Shown here in pieces: positions 11,060-23,538 of a stretch of DNA of 64,000 nucleotides. The notes under the pieces are model-generated. The model did no database searches, had not been told where the DNA came from, and worked only from the letters and a program-made list of their open reading frames with translations. The position numbers and the translations under genes were made by a program. Every line of letters starts with the position of its first letter. Position 1 is the stretch's first letter. The stretch is from Costus lasius (Eukaryota; Streptophyta; Magnoliopsida; Zingiberales; Costaceae): positions 34,459,439 to 34,523,438 of the forward strand of contig CM050450.1 in assembly GCA_027563935.2 (NCBI GenBank), in the 5' to 3' direction.

Positions 11060-12760
11060 TGTTGAAGGGAAAAAAAAATTTAATTAATTAATTAATTAAT
11101 TAATCAGCTAACTTATTCCGGTCAAAATAAATTTTGACACAAAAAAAAAAAATAAATAATGAATTAGTTAATTATTGATTAATTAATTAATTAATTCAAG
11201 CAAGCATATGGAATCGTGCGTGAAGGCGAGGGAGCAAAATCCATCTCGGGAAGTAGACAATGTGCAAACAAGGAGGGCAAACAAAATAATAAAATATTAG
11301 AAAACATGGGGATGTAGCGACACATCCATCGACAAAAAAACTGGATGCGGCTATATAAGGGCTAACACAAAAAGAAAACAAGGGATATTCACTTATTCAA
11401 CCAGCAACGAGAGTTTACAGAAGAGGAGATTTTTTTTACTGGAAAGGAGGATGTCTCAGCTACAATTCAAAGAGGAGACAAGTACACTATCTTACACCCC
11501 CAACAGAAGACATGCGTAAGAACTACTTAGAAATTTCCAATCAGAATTCAGTATAAAATAAAAAAGGGGCAATTGCTGTTGGATAAAAATAATCTCGGCT
11601 GGAATTGTACAACAAAAGCTGTGACTAGAAAAATCAGGGCTTTTGACAGACTAGACTCGGCTGAGGTTTTCACAAGAAAAAAAAAAAAAGCAGAATTTTA
11701 ATTTTGCTAGAGGATTTACTGAAAAATCTGTAGAACTGCAAAAGAGAAAATTGATGAAAGAAGGAGACTCGGCTGGGTTTTCACAAGAAAAAAAAAACAA
11801 ACAAAGCAGAATTTTAACAGAATCATTGTTGAGGATTCACCGAAAAATCTGTAAAGTGACAGAATTTTAATTCTACTGGAGATGAAATCATCAAAGGGAA
11901 GGGAGGAAGTAAATCCCTTATAAAGAAATCTGGAACTCCAGCCACATATCAACTTAAATTTCTGCCAAGGAAGGCAAATTCTTGGAATCTGCTCACAAAA
12001 AAAACTTAAATTTCTGCCAAGGAAGGCAAATTCTTGGAATCTGCTCACAAAAAAATACAGACGAGAGTTTGCTCGAAATCGCTGCAACACAAATTAAAAT
12101 TCAGACGGTAATAGAATTTAACGTCAAGGCCATGCAGCAGAAGTAGGATTCTGGTAACGTACATTTTATTTGAAGATTATTACCGTAAAGGTTTAGCAAG
12201 AATCCAGCCAATGAACCTGTGCACGCATACAAGAAAAGTCTTTAGTTAATGAATTCAGAAACCTGGGTGGAACTTCAGAAATTCAACTAAAGAAATGGTT
12301 AGAGAAAACCACCAAGAGAAAGAGCATATGCGTGGAACAGGCGCACAAAAATAATTCTTCACTAATCGGAGCTTATTGAACGTGTTGACGAAATCAGAAT
12401 AACTTTAATCTTAAATTAGTATCTTGAGAGTTTGGCAATAGAGCAAGAATTAAGAACGGAAGTAAAATACAGCAATGGCAAGATTATTTTAACCTCAAAA
12501 AGTTCGGTAAAGAAATTTTGCGGCTAGAATCGCTGAACTGGAAAAACACAGTCAAAATAATTTTGAACCAGCTAGTGAAAATCCTTGTTCTTTTTAGGAT
12601 TCTACGAGGATCCAAATCAAAATTCGAATTCTGTTAATGGGCCACCAAGTCTACTCTAAGCCCAATACAATCCTCCTCTGAAACTATCTCCAAGCCCATG
12701 CCACCATCTTCTGCAGAAATCGCCTGTGCCGAGACAGGGCGTCGTTCCCATTTCGCTAGC
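11060..12760 (+). mobile_element. Solo LTR, family Z, copy 2, left part
   Basis: Starts TGTTGAAGG, next to a TAATTAATTAA-rich tract (11079-11200), with a TATA box at 11351-11360. It is interrupted at 12760 by element X and resumes at 32459. Both parts together give about 3.72 kb against 3.60 kb for copy 1. The flanking duplication is TCAAT/TCAAC (11055-11059 and 34481-34485), one mismatch. The 11390-12110 region holds degenerate internal repeats, for example GACTCGGCTG...TTTTCACAAG at 11656 and 11767. No gene is seen. Confidence 0.78.
11951..12054 (+). repeat. Perfect tandem duplication, 52 bp x 2
   Basis: The block beginning AACTTAAATTTCTGCCAAGG at 11951 is repeated at 12003, apparently without change. 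It is much younger than the surrounding LTR decay suggests, so it probably arose by local slippage or unequal exchange. Confidence 0.85.
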
Positions 12761-13226
12761 TGTCATGCCCAACTTAATCCAGTCCTCCACGTCACCAACA
12801 CGCCATGGGACTGTGTGCCCAAAATCGATTTTGAGATCGATTTCACTCTCCCGCGCGTCTCGTAATCATGTTGACTTGGGTCAACGTGATTTGCCTCGGT
12901 TCGAACGCCAACGAGACGCCTTCGTCTTCACACGGACGCCGCCCGCGTCCGAGGATTGGCGACGAAGCTCGCACGTCGGAGGGGACGGGAGGAAGACCGG
13001 AAAAGGCATGCGGCAGGCTCGGACCGTGCGTCCGTCCTCAGCCCTTTACTTGCGGAAGCTATCGTGGCCGGAGATGGTGAAGGAGGTGGCGATGTGTTTC
13101 GTCGCCGGAAAACACAAATAGCTCATCGGAGAAGACACCGGAGAAATAGGAAAATTTATGTTGCTAGCCAGACAATCTACATAAACCCTATACAGAGCTC
13201 TCCCTCGCTCCCTCACGTCGATGACA
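12761..13226 (-). mobile_element. Element X, 3' LTR fragment (minus strand)
   Basis: On the plus strand it begins TGTCATGCCC, which is the 3' end of the minus-strand LTR, and it matches 31349-31815 closely along its length. It is preceded by the duplication CTAGC (12756-12760), which recurs at 32454. A chromovirus inserted at 13226 cut it; the other copy continues CGATGACACCTCGTCG at 31808. Only the terminal 466 of about 1,105 bp remain. Confidence 0.85.
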
Positions 13227-14914
13227 TGTAACGTTACGAAATTTTAGTAAGTAAAATAATGGATGGGACAGGACACAGCTGTCCCGTCCCATCCCACTTC
13301 TCTCTTCTCTCCTATCTCCTCCTTCCTCCTGATCTTTGCCACCGTCGAACCCAACTATCCTCCTCCTCATGCATTTTTCCTTCTCAGTCTCCCTTCCACC
13401 TAACTCCGGCCGCCAGATCCGACGAAAGCTCCCCTCCTCTTCCACGCGAACGCAGGCGACGAGAAGTTGCTGGAAGCCCTAGATCCGGTGCAACCTCCGC
13501 CTCTGACGGCTCCGGCGGGTTCCTTCGTCTCCGGCGAGCATTTCCGCCGCCTTCTAGTGCATTTTCCGGCGTCGTCTTCCCCAGCTCCGGTGACATCCGT
13601 GAACGACGTCGCTGGCAGTTTTTCCTTCGATCCCGGCGACCCCGACCTCCTCTCGCGAAACCAGTGGTATGGCTGAACTCCTCTCGCCGGTGGCTACCTC
13701 GAGACACTTCCAGAATTTCGACTGGCCGCCGAAGTTACTGTTCCGGCGGCGGCGCCACTATTCCGGCGAACTCCGACGACCGTGACTGTATTTCCGGGTT
13801 TTGCGTGCGTGGACTTTATTAGACGAGTACCTGGTTGGTTCTAGCGCAGACCTACAGGAACCAGGTAGGATTCTTACCTCACTATCCTTGTTCGGTGCCG
13901 AACTGCATGCGTAGATAGCGGCACCATCTTCTTGTTGTCTATATCTGATTATTACCTTCGTATATCCATTGAAATCTATATCTTGCCATTGAGTCACATG
14001 GATGCTTGCATGTTATCTGATTTTTATGTTTCGGTGTATGATATTGTTGATGGTAGATTTATATGCAGTACATATATATTTTGGCTGTCTCTACAGCCAA
14101 CTTGTGTTGATATTTGGGATAGGCGGATAGCTCTGACTGGGATAGTCCACCTTCCAAAATCCTTGTGATTTTGGCCATTGGTAGTAGTCATGGATGCAGT
14201 CTGTGTGAGCCCATGGACTACAGGCCTTCGGATGGGTCACAGTCGGATGTCGTGGGACTCGGCATTCCGGGGTGATCTGGGTGTAGGATGCTACACCGGC
14301 GGACTGTTGACGGACAGTCGTTTCTACCGTTAGCTGGCGGTAAGAACCACTCTTTGAGTGCGCGTCCTACGGGACATTTAGCACAGCTGGATTTCCACTT
14401 GCATGCTGTATTTTCTGTACTTACTTAGTCGGGTTATATTTACTTACAGTGCACTTTCGTTTATTGATTATTGCTGGATTCTCCTTACTCTTATATGCAC
14501 CATCTACTTATTAAATCCTACTTAGCCTCCCGGCTAACTCCCCTTGCCTTGCCTCCAGGTTTAGGGTCGGCTCCCTCTGGTGTGCAGTAGATAGATAGGT
14601 AGATTATCTTCCCTATCATGTGTTGTATTTTCTTAGGTGTCGCACGTGTTATTTGTTATTGTCGTGTTTCGAGGATTATATCTGATGAGATTGTATTTAT
14701 CTGGTCATGGACCAGTGTGGATTTGTAGGTCAGGACTGTTCGCCCCTGTGTGTATTATTGACTTTGACCGCTGCGTCGGTCTGATGTGTATTTTGTCTAT
14801 GTGGATTTCGTCGTTTATGTAATTTGTCGTCTTGTATTGTATCCTAGATCTGTATGACTTTGCAGGTCCATTGTTTGCCGCGTCCTAAGGCTGGGAGAGT
14901 CTTGGGGCGTGATA
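13227..14914 (+). mobile_element. Chromovirus (Ty3/gypsy) 5' LTR, 1,688 bp
   Basis: Starts TGTAACGTTACG and ends GGGGCGTGATA just before a PBS. Its partner at 19301 repeats it with a few per cent of differences and small indels. The GC-rich first half (13260-13800) gives long but meaningless open frames on both strands. It is inserted into the LTR of element X; the right-hand target duplication is lost by a deletion. Confidence 0.88.
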
Positions 14915-14919
14915 AATTT

Positions 14920-14931
14920 TGGTATCAGAGC
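14920..14931 (+). other. tRNA-Met-type primer-binding site of chromovirus
   Basis: TGGTATCAGAGC five bases after the LTR end is the initiator-methionine PBS used by chromoviruses. Confidence 0.88.
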
Positions 14932-15076
14932 TTAGGTTTAGGATCTTACATGGGACATAAGGACCTAGGATCAAACCTTAGGATTTAAGATCCGCGTTAG
15001 TGTTAATCGTATTTGATCATATCAATCTGTGATTTTAGTTAACGTGACCCTTGCCGTTGCTGGTGCGTTACAGGAA

Positions 15077-15400
15077 ATGGCACCCAAGAAAAGCTCACGT
15101 TTCGGTTGGATGGCCGGATTAGCCTGTGGGGCATTGAGTGCACCACTCAGTTTGATGCGGAGGGATTCTAGTTCTGGAAATGAACGAAGGGAAGAACCAT
15201 CGGTAGCCGCTCCGCGTGTTCCTTATGATGACAATGTTAACGAAGTGGGAAGTAGACACCATGCACTAGAACCTCCGGTCCAAGAACCTCCACGGCGTAG
15301 AGCGCGTGAAACTCCCTCGACTGCAGCGTTGGAGTTAGCGTCCTGCTTTACCGTCATGTGGTTTTAAGGCTGGCGTGTCCAGTAAGTTTGATTTGTCGCA
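15077..15400 (+). pseudogene. Chromovirus gag N-terminus (truncated)
   Basis: The ATG at 15077 opens MAPKKSSRFGWMAG, 145 bp after the PBS, which is the expected place for gag. About 97 codons are open to 15367, rich in Arg/Pro/Glu. Gag-like sense then seems to continue one frame over (SSKFDLSHLEGG) to about 15410 and stops. The capsid core, zinc knuckle, protease and nearly all of RT are missing between here and 17393. Confidence 0.65.
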
Positions 15401-15974
15401 TCTCGAGGGCGGATTCTCTAGGCCTAGCCCGCCTGGGTGTCCTCTCTAGGTCGTGACGATCTACGTGTTGGACGTGTGAACGTATAAATTCCTATCGAAT
15501 GAAAGTTCCTATAAGAACAATGATATAATTAAGGAAAGATGTAATCGATTGAACCCCCTTAGATGAGAAATAATCTCATTAGATATCATCTTAATGAGTC
15601 TCCTTAGAGCTTGTAGTTTTCGCAAGAGAACACACTACTATTTTCTTATGATTCACATAATTTTAGCATCAATATTTTGGACATTAAGTTATAAACAAAT
15701 TTGGCAAGCAAACAGTTACTTGAAAAAGTTAAGTAAGATTCCATAAAGGGAATTCGTTATAGAATGTTGGATTTGTTACCTTGCAATTAATTTGTGGACA
15801 AACTAGGGCACAATAAATCAATTGTCGCTGTTGGCTTTGGTGGGGCCCATAACTCATAGGCCAACAAGACTAGACGAGTTAGTACAACTAGCTATGTTGA
15901 CCACTGTGTATTTCCGAGTAATGGATCTGCAAGGTATAGTGTTTGGAAGTGATGGATAAACTTTATTGACTTCG
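15401..15974 (+). other. Unassigned DNA between chromovirus gag and pararetrovirus-like segment
   Basis: No coding frame is convincing. Base composition becomes A/T-rich from about 15480, unlike the chromovirus on either side, so the foreign segment probably begins here. The exact junction is not visible. Confidence 0.4.
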
Positions 15975-17160
15975 TTATAGGGACGGGCATTCACATCAAC
16001 TTTGAGCACATCACCGGAAGGGAAAATACTGTGGCTGACGCCCTGTCAAGATTGGCATCCTATGTGATTTGTTCGCCATAAAATGAATACTTTGCTGAGA
16101 CATAACTCATTGATGAGACTATAAAAGAGACCAGATAGCCAACCCTTTTCCATAACTTGCAGCAAATTGGTGAAATCATCCTTGGGACGATGACTCCACC
16201 AATCAGGGTCATGTCTACCTTACTTCAGGGAGAATGCTCAAGGGCTGAGGAACAAAGACAGGAGGAAGAGCATGAAAAGTTCAAAGCAAAGATCATACTC
16301 TCCCCGACGTTCAGAGAGAAATTCCTCAACTCACTACCAGAAGTGATTAGTATGGATATCAGGTTCTTCGCACATCAAAGGACTTTTCAAAAGATGGTCT
16401 CCCTCCAAAAAGTTGAAAGAAGCTCCAAAACGGGGAATACACATATTCCAGGAAAAGGGTAAAAGTCTTTTAACCGCTTGAATTTTATATTATAAACTTA
16501 ATCCTCGGTACTATCATTTCGTTCGAGAGTTATGAAACTATGGTATGATTCGAGAATGGTCTCTGCTGAGAAACTGCCCAGCCTTTATCCCAGACTTCTT
16601 CCCGAAGAAGTTGAAAGAAGCTTGCAGAACTCACCCTGAGATAGAAATGGTAGTACACAACCAGATGCCACGTGTTAGTAAATGGATGTCCCGATTTGAA
16701 CCAAGAAAACAGGTCTGCATTATCTACACTGAGACGATCATCGCGCATGATTTGGTAGAGCCAAAACGGCACTCCCTTGATATATACAACGAAGCACACT
16801 ACCTGGAACATATATCTTTAAGGCCAGAATACTATAATATAGATCCTAACGAGAACTATTACTACAAATTTAGTGAAACACCAAACATGGTTATATGGAA
16901 ACAAGCCATCAACTCGTCCTCATCTGATGAGGAGATTAGTGATTTTTCTATATTACCCGAAACAGAAGGCTCCAGTGACGAAGAAAATCTGGGAGAGTAG
17001 GGTTACAAAACCTAGGGTGAGCCCCAGTTGTGCCATGATAAGGGAATCAATTACTTTGTGTATTAGTCAGTTTTACTGCATGTCATGTATCTTACCTATT
17101 AAAGATGTTTCTACTATACATCCAGCGGTGGGGATGTCTTTTCTTGCATCGATGTAAGCG
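15975..17160 (+). pseudogene. Probable endogenous pararetrovirus (Caulimoviridae-like) 3' polyprotein fragment
   Basis: At 15989-16081 a frame encodes an RNase H C-terminal end of the form HITGREN-VADALSRL. No integrase follows. Instead there are two frames, 16157-16462 and 16545-17000, that form an approximately 300-residue C-terminal extension with WMSRF and YYNIDPNE words and an acidic Ser-rich tail (SSSSDEEISDF). Lack of integrase after RNase H and an acidic tail are features of caulimovirid polyproteins, not of Ty3/gypsy. Stops and frame breaks interrupt it at several points, and no complete viral gene is present. An A/T-rich intergenic-like stretch follows. The family call is inference from layout; a diverged gypsy relative is the alternative. 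Confidence 0.55.
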
Positions 17161-17392
17161 CCTTAGTGCGAGGCTACGAGACAAGTCGAGCGCCAACTAG
17201 TCTTATTCTCATAAGGGTGGTAAAATGTAACTCTCTTAGCGACGTTATTGGATAGATATGTGTAGTAGTTAAAGACCAGCGTGATGCTAATTCTTGTAGA
17301 ACATGCTTGACAAAGAAGATCAATAAGGCTCTTTTAAGATAATTCTTGTGAAGCATTAAATTAATTACCATAGCAATAGTAGAAAGTTAGCA
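17161..17392 (+). other. Non-coding junction back into chromovirus pol
   Basis: No frame is seen. It is either the end of the pararetrovirus-like segment or decayed chromovirus RNase H. Chromovirus sense is clear again from about 17393. Confidence 0.35.
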
Positions 17393-19208
17393 GTGAATGT
17401 CATTAAACGAGAAGTGTTTACCCAAGATGAAGAATGTGTGACATTCGAAATCTTCGCGGATCACCAAAGCCTGAAGTACTTGTTTTCTCAGACGGAATTA
17501 AATATAAGGCTACGAAGATGGGTGAAATTTCACAAAGACTATGACGGTACGATTAATTACCACTCGGGTAAGGCCAATGTTGTCGCAAACGCCCTAAGTA
17601 GGAAGACTGCAGGGGTGTTAGCTCACTTACGAGTAACTCCAACTGAATTAACACAACAGATGACAGATTTATGTGTTGAGAGTGTGTGCCCCACTGAGCA
17701 CAGATGTTTGGCCGTAATGATGGCACAGTCCCCTATGGTGCAGAAGATCATTGAGGCTCAACCAAATGACTGGTATTTGCAGTCTATCATCACAAAGGGC
17801 AAGAGAGAAGAATTTACCCAGGATGATTAAGGAATAATAAGGTGCTGGAATAGGTTATGTGTACCCGAGGTAGTTAAGGAAGAATTACTGGCAGAAGCAC
17901 ACAAGTCGAGATTCGCGGTACATCCTGGTGCCACGAAAATGTATAATGACCTTCGAAAGTCTTATCGGTGGGAAGGCACGAAAAGAGATGCGGCAGAGTA
18001 TGTCGGGCGATGTTTAGTATGCCAACAAGTGAAAAAAAAAATTGAACACAAGGAACCTTCTGGTCTTTTATAGAGTATTCCAATTCCTGAGTAGAAGTGA
18101 GAACGCGTTACCATGGACTTCGAGACGGATTTTCCAAGGTCGCGTACAATCCATGACTCGGTTTGGGTGATCATTGACCGCTTGACCAAGTCAGCACACG
18201 TCTTGCCTATCAGGAAGACTTACTCTATGGACAAGCTGGCAAGGCTGTATTGTCCGGAGATTGTACGACTACACGGGGTTCCTGCCAGTATTATTTCTGA
18301 CAGAGACCCACGATTCACGTCTAAGTTTTGTGGCAGTTTGCAAAAGGCTTTGGGAACTGAATTACGGTTTAGTACGGCTTATCACCTGCAGACTGATGGA
18401 CAGTCTGAGAGGACCATTCAGGCCTTAGAGGACATGCTTTGAGCCATCACTTTGGACTTCACGGATGGTTGGGAGTACCATCTTCACTTAGTGGAATTTG
18501 CGTACAATAATAGTTATCATTCGGCGATCCAGATGGCGCCATTCGAGGCATTATACGGTAGACGGTGCAGATCGCCAGTCCTATGGGGCCAAGTTGGTGA
18601 AAGCCGTGTGTTTGGGCTAGACATGTTAGAGTTTGAGGCCGAAAGGGTTCAGCTGATCCGGAAGAGACTCTTGACTGCCCAGAGTCGGCAGAAGAGTTAC
18701 GCCGATAGGAGGCGACGTGAACTCGAGTTTGAAGTTGGCGACCATGTGTTTCTCAAGGTTACGCCAGTAAAAGGAAGGGCTCGGTGGGAAAATATATGCG
18801 AGATAGTACTCAGGTAAATTGGCTCCACGGTTTATGGGTCCCTTCGAAATCTTGGAGTGCATTGGAGCCGTTGCATATCGGCTAGCCCTACCCCCAAACT
18901 TGTCGCAAGTACATAACGTATTCCACGTGTCTATGCTGCGAAAGTATATGCGAGATCCATCGCACATCTTGCAAGATTAGTTCCTAGTGATCACGCCTGA
19001 TGCCACGTATCAAGAGTCGCTTGTCGAGATCTTAGACCGCAAAGAGCATCAGCTTCGCAATAAAGTGATACGACTCATTAAGGTCCGTTGGAACAATCAT
19101 TCTGAAAGTGAAGCCACGTGGGAACGCGAGGACGAAGCCTTGCGTTGTTGGCCGCACCTGTTTCCTAAGCCACCCGAGTGCTATGAATTCATGTATGGCA
19201 TGTATTGA
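17393..19208 (+). pseudogene. Chromovirus pol: RNase H end, integrase, chromodomain
   Basis: One frame reads from the RNase H end (FADHQSLKYLFSQ, ANALSRK) into integrase. The HHCC finger has CLVCQQVK near 18010. The catalytic core shows [19 protein letters not shown] and DGQSERTIQ, the expected D, D and E. Stops break it at 17828 (TAA), 18071 (TAG), 18092 (TAG) and 18440 (TGA). After a shift near 18800 (GKLAPRFMGPFEI) it continues, with another break, to a C-terminal chromodomain at 18987-19208 (VEILDRKEHQL, IKVRWNNHSESEATWE). A chromodomain after integrase defines chromoviruses and is thought to steer insertion to heterochromatin. It looks closest to Tekay/Del, but that is not proven. No function is expected. 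Confidence 0.88.
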
Positions 19209-19300
19209 GTGACTGTATTTAATGAAAATGTTACCTTGTTAATGATAACCTATCTCTATCTTTTGAATTTGGGGCCCAAATTCTTATAAGTTGTGAGTAT

Positions 19301-20865
19301 TGTAACGTTACGAAATTTTAGTAAGTAAAATAATGGATGGGACAGGACACAGCTGTCCCGTCCCATCCCACTCCTCTCTTCTCCCCTATCTCCCCCTTCC
19401 TCCTGATCTTCGCCACCGTCGAACCCACCTATCCTCCTCCTCCTCATGCATTTTTCCTTCTCAGTCTCCCTTCCACCTAACTCCGGCCGCTGCTCCGGCG
19501 GCCAGATCCGACGAAAGCTCCCCTCCTCTTCCACGCGAACGCAGGCGACGAGAAGTTGCTGGAAGCCCTAGATCTGGTGCAACCTCTGCCTCTGACGGTT
19601 CCGGTGGGTTCCTTCATCTCTGGCGAGCGTTTCCGCCGCCTTCTAGTGCATTTTCCGGCGTCGTCTTCCCCAGCTCCGGCGACATCCGTGAACGACGCCG
19701 CCGGCGGTTTTTCCTTCGATCCCGGCGACCCCGACCTCCTCTCGCGAAATCGGTGGTACGGCTGAACTCCTCTCGCCGGCGGCTACCTCGTGACACTTCC
19801 AGAATTTCGACCGGCCGCCGAAGTTACTGTTCCGGCGGCGGTGCCACTGTTCTGGTGAACTTCCGGCGAACTCCGACGACCGTGACTGTATTTTCGGGTT
19901 TTGCGTGCGTGGACTTTATTAGACGAGTACCTGGTTGGTTCTAGCGCAGACCTACAGGAACCAGGTAGGATTCTTACCTCACTATCCTTGTTCGGTGCCG
20001 AACTGCATGCGTAGATAGCGGCACCATCTTCTTGTTGTCTATATCTGATTATTACCTTCGTATGTCCATTGAAATCTATATCTTGCCATTGAGTCACATG
20101 GATGCTTGCATGTTATCTGATTTTTATGTTTTGGTGTATGATATTGTTGATGGTAGATTTATATGCAGTACATATATATTTTGGCTGTCTCTACAGCCAA
20201 CTTGTGTTGATATTTGGGATAGGCGGATAGGTCTGACTGGGATAGTCCACCTTCCAAAATCCTTGTGATTTTGGCCATTGGTAGTAGTTATGGATGCAGT
20301 CTGTGTGAGCCCATGGACTACAGGCCTTCGGATGGGTCACAATCGGATGTTGTGGGACTCGGCATTCCGGGGTGATCTGGGTGTAGGACGCTACACCGGC
20401 GGACTGTTGACGGACAGTCATTTCTACCGTTAGCTGGCGGTAGGAACCACTCTTTGAGTGCGCGTCCTACGGGACATTTGGCACAGTTGGATTTCCACTT
20501 GCATGCTGTATTTTCTATACTTACTTAGTCGGGTTATATTTACTTACAGTGCACTTCCGTTTATTGATTATTGTTGGATTCTCCTTACTCTTATATGCAC
20601 CATCTACTTATTAAATCCTACTTAGCCTCCCGGCTAACTCCCCTTGCCTTGCCTCCAGGTTTAGGCTCGGCTTCCTCTGGTGTGCAGTAGATAGATAGGT
20701 AGATTATCTTCCCTATCATGTGTTGTATTTTCTTATGTGTCGCACGTGTTATTTGTTATTGTCGTGTTTCGAGGATTATATCTGATAAGATTGTATTTAT
20801 CTGGTCATGGACCAGTGTGGATTTGTGGGTCAGGACTGTTCGGCCCTGTGTGTATTGTTGACTTT
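19301..20865 (+). mobile_element. Chromovirus 3' LTR, 3'-truncated
   Basis: Starts TGTAACGTTACG and follows the 5' LTR to GTGTGTATTGTTGACTTTG, then breaks at 20865 about 160 bp before the expected end. The next bases belong to copia pol. The break has a 2-bp (TG) overlap between the two sequences, typical of microhomology-mediated joining. Differences from the 5' LTR include an insertion of about 10 bp near 19490 and scattered substitutions, so the insertion is older than the copia elements. Confidence 0.88.
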
Positions 20866-21789
20866 GGCTGAGGAAGTGTTTCCAGATGAAAGATCTAGGA
20901 GAAGCAGCCTATGTGTTAGGTGTGAAGATCTACAGGGATAGATCTAAGAGGCTTCTCGGGCTGTGCCAGAGTACTTACATCGATAAGGTCCTGGAGAGAT
21001 TTCATTTAGAGAATTCTAAACGTGGATATCTTCCAGTCAGACATGGTCTGAGTCTTTCGAAGAGTCAGTGTCCACAAACACAGACTGAGAAAGATGAAAT
21101 GGACAATACGCCTTATGCTTCGGCTATTGGTTCCATTATGTATGCGATGTTGTGTACTCGCCCAGACGTCGCTTACGGGTTAAGCGTAACCAGTCGTTTC
21201 CAAAGTAATCCAGGTATGGCGCACTGGATTGCAGTCAAGAACATTTTAAAATATCTGCGGAGGACCAAAGATATGTTCTTGATATATGGTGGTCAGGAAG
21301 AACTCAGTATTGAAGGATATACTGACGCTTCGTTCCAGTCGGACCAGGATGATTTCCGATCGCAATCAGGCTATGTTTTTAGCTTGAATGGAGGTGCAGT
21401 GGTGTGGAAGAGTTTCAAACAGTCAACTGTTGCTGATTCCACAACAGAAGCCGAGTATGTTGCAGCCTCGGAAGCATCCAAGGAGGCAGTCTGGATTCGT
21501 AAGTTCGTGAGAGAACTTGGTGTTGTTCCTTCGAGTGTCGATCCTTTGGTTATCTTCTGTGATAACACTGGAGCAATCGCACAAGCAAAAGGAACCACGG
21601 TCGCACCAGAAGTCCAAGCACATACTGAGACGGTTTCACTTGATCAGGGAGATCATAGATCGTGGCGAGATCAAAATCTGCAAGGTTCATACAGATGACA
21701 ATCTGGCAGACCCGCTTACCAAGCCTCTGGCGCAGCAGAAGCATGAGAAGCACTGTAATAATATGGGTTTGAGATTTCTCAACCATTAG
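20865..21789 (+). pseudogene. Copia pol 3' fragment (RT end and RNase H), left unit
   Basis: The frame begins inside RT (KDLGEAAYVLGVKIYRDR) and runs through RNase H (GYTDASFQSD, TTEAEYVAASEA). An extra A in the run at 21587-21590 (four instead of three) shifts the frame before the C-terminal CKVHTDDNLADPLTKP part. The Trp codon TGG at 21225 is intact, whereas the right unit has TAG at the same place. Confidence 0.92.
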
Positions 21790-21809
21790 ATTAAGTGCAA
21801 GTGGGAGAT

Positions 21810-23524
21810 TGTTGGGGTATGCCCTTAAGGCTAATGTTTGAGGCCTATGGGAATGTATTTGTATCATGTAATAAACTGTTATGTTTATAAAGGCATGGTT
21901 GTTATTCAGTTAGCTACATTGTCTGCTGCAATATATGTTCTTCTGAATAATGTCTCAAAGCTGTTCAGCTCGGCTGACATGCTATTATGTCCTTAGTCGA
22001 TATATCTTGGTGAACATGAGACAGCCTTGATATGATTGAGACTAATATGTGTTCTAATCTTATAGGATGCTTCGAGCATGGAATAAGATGTAGACTCATG
22101 GGTACATTGGATGTACTGGACAGACCCTACTAGGATGTTCAATTGTTTGTCACAATGTGAATATTCCTTGATTAAGACAAGTGGCACATTTCCTCTGACT
22201 TGAGATCACTTGTGTTTTCTAAATGATGATTGTCATTGTTTTGAGGTAGTTCAATATCATTTGAAACATAATGATTATAGACTATCTTGGATGGTGAGCT
22301 TGAGTCAGGTTAGAGCACTAGTGATAGACATAGGATTGCCGTCTCCTTGTTTAAGGAGTGTGATGTTCTAAAGGGGCCCCCTGGATGAGATGATTGAGAA
22401 AGTGTATGGCCATACCCAGGTGACAGTGTTCATCTGTTCTAATCATGCTCATCATATTGGAGTTACGAGCTTGACAGGCTTGTCCAATAAGAACATCCAG
22501 TGGCAAAGGAAATATGTATGCTTTGTGATTTGATTCACACTTGTGCTGTTTTTGGGTGTAGTCTTGGAAGACTCATTTCTTTATATCGGGAGATAGTGAT
22601 GTGTTGCTAGATACCCCTCACTGATCGTGATAATGAGAATTATCGTTACCGACATTTAAAGGAAACCCTTAGGGTCGCACAATTTGATGATATGGCTTAC
22701 TTAAGTCAGATCGTGTGGACTGAATTGTTTGGGTTCAGTTTAAAGGGAATTAGTCTCTGATTGTAAGTGAGATCTGGTCTGATCATGTTTGATTGATTAG
22801 GGCTTAAGATCGGTAAGCTTCGATCGAGAGAATAGATGCCAGATCGGTCAGATCAGGGGCATCGAGGAGATCGACGGTTAGATCGGGAACCTTAGGGTTT
22901 ATTTAAGATCTAGACTAGATCATTGGCTTGATTGGTTCTTAAACCGAACCAAAGTGAACCGGCTCACTTGATGAGCGCATGGTTCAAGGGGAGAGGAGTT
23001 GGCGACAAGTTCACTTGGCGTGAACGTTGGGGTGAGGAGTGGTTACTATTTTTAGTAACCATGATCTCCACTTGGTGGGTGCTCTCGTCCGAATAGAGTA
23101 TTCTCTATTTTCGCCACTTCAACTTATTTTTCCCTCTCGCCCATATTCCTCTCGAGATTATTGTGTGAGTGTGGCGACGCTTGACGCTTGACGCTTGAGG
23201 AGGATTCGGCCAAGAAAGATTGACATCTCATTTTCCCTTCACTCGTCAAAGGACCTCTTGGAACCTTGCTAGCACAAGGAGCACCAAGAGAGATAGCGAC
23301 ATCATCTTGTGTGTGACGACAAGGAGAAGATCTCGTTTGATCTTTGCTTCCAAGCCGCCATCTAGAAATGGCAATGGTATGGATCGAATCACCTCTTATG
23401 CATTCGGGTTTTCTTTAAGTTGATTATATAAGGTGCATGCGATTCTTAGAGACCCTATCCGCTGCTTGAAAACTGAATATGCGCCATGCTGGGTTTCGCC
23501 CCCCTCTAGAAAGGGGTTCCAACA
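21810..23524 (+). mobile_element. Copia LTR, middle copy (1,715 bp)
   Basis: Starts TGTTGGGGTATGCC directly after the purine tract AAGTGGGAGAT and ends GGTTCCAACA two bases before the PBS. It is the same length as the LTR at 29255, and I found no difference between them. Confidence 0.93.
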
Positions 23525-23526
23525 AC

Positions 23527-23538
23527 TGGTATCAGAGC
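23527..23538 (+). other. tRNA-Met primer-binding site, plus-strand copia
   Basis: TGGTATCAGAGC two bases downstream of the LTR end; the standard initiator-methionine PBS of Ty1/copia elements. Confidence 0.92.

Noticed and set aside
13259..13822. Long overlapping open frames on both strands (also 19333-19944)
   Set aside because: They lie in the GC-rich half of a paired LTR, have no motif, and differ between the two LTR copies by frame-breaking indels.
14920..14931. TGGTATCAGAGC repeats as tRNA ends
   Set aside because: They are primer-binding sites next to LTR ends, not tRNA genes.
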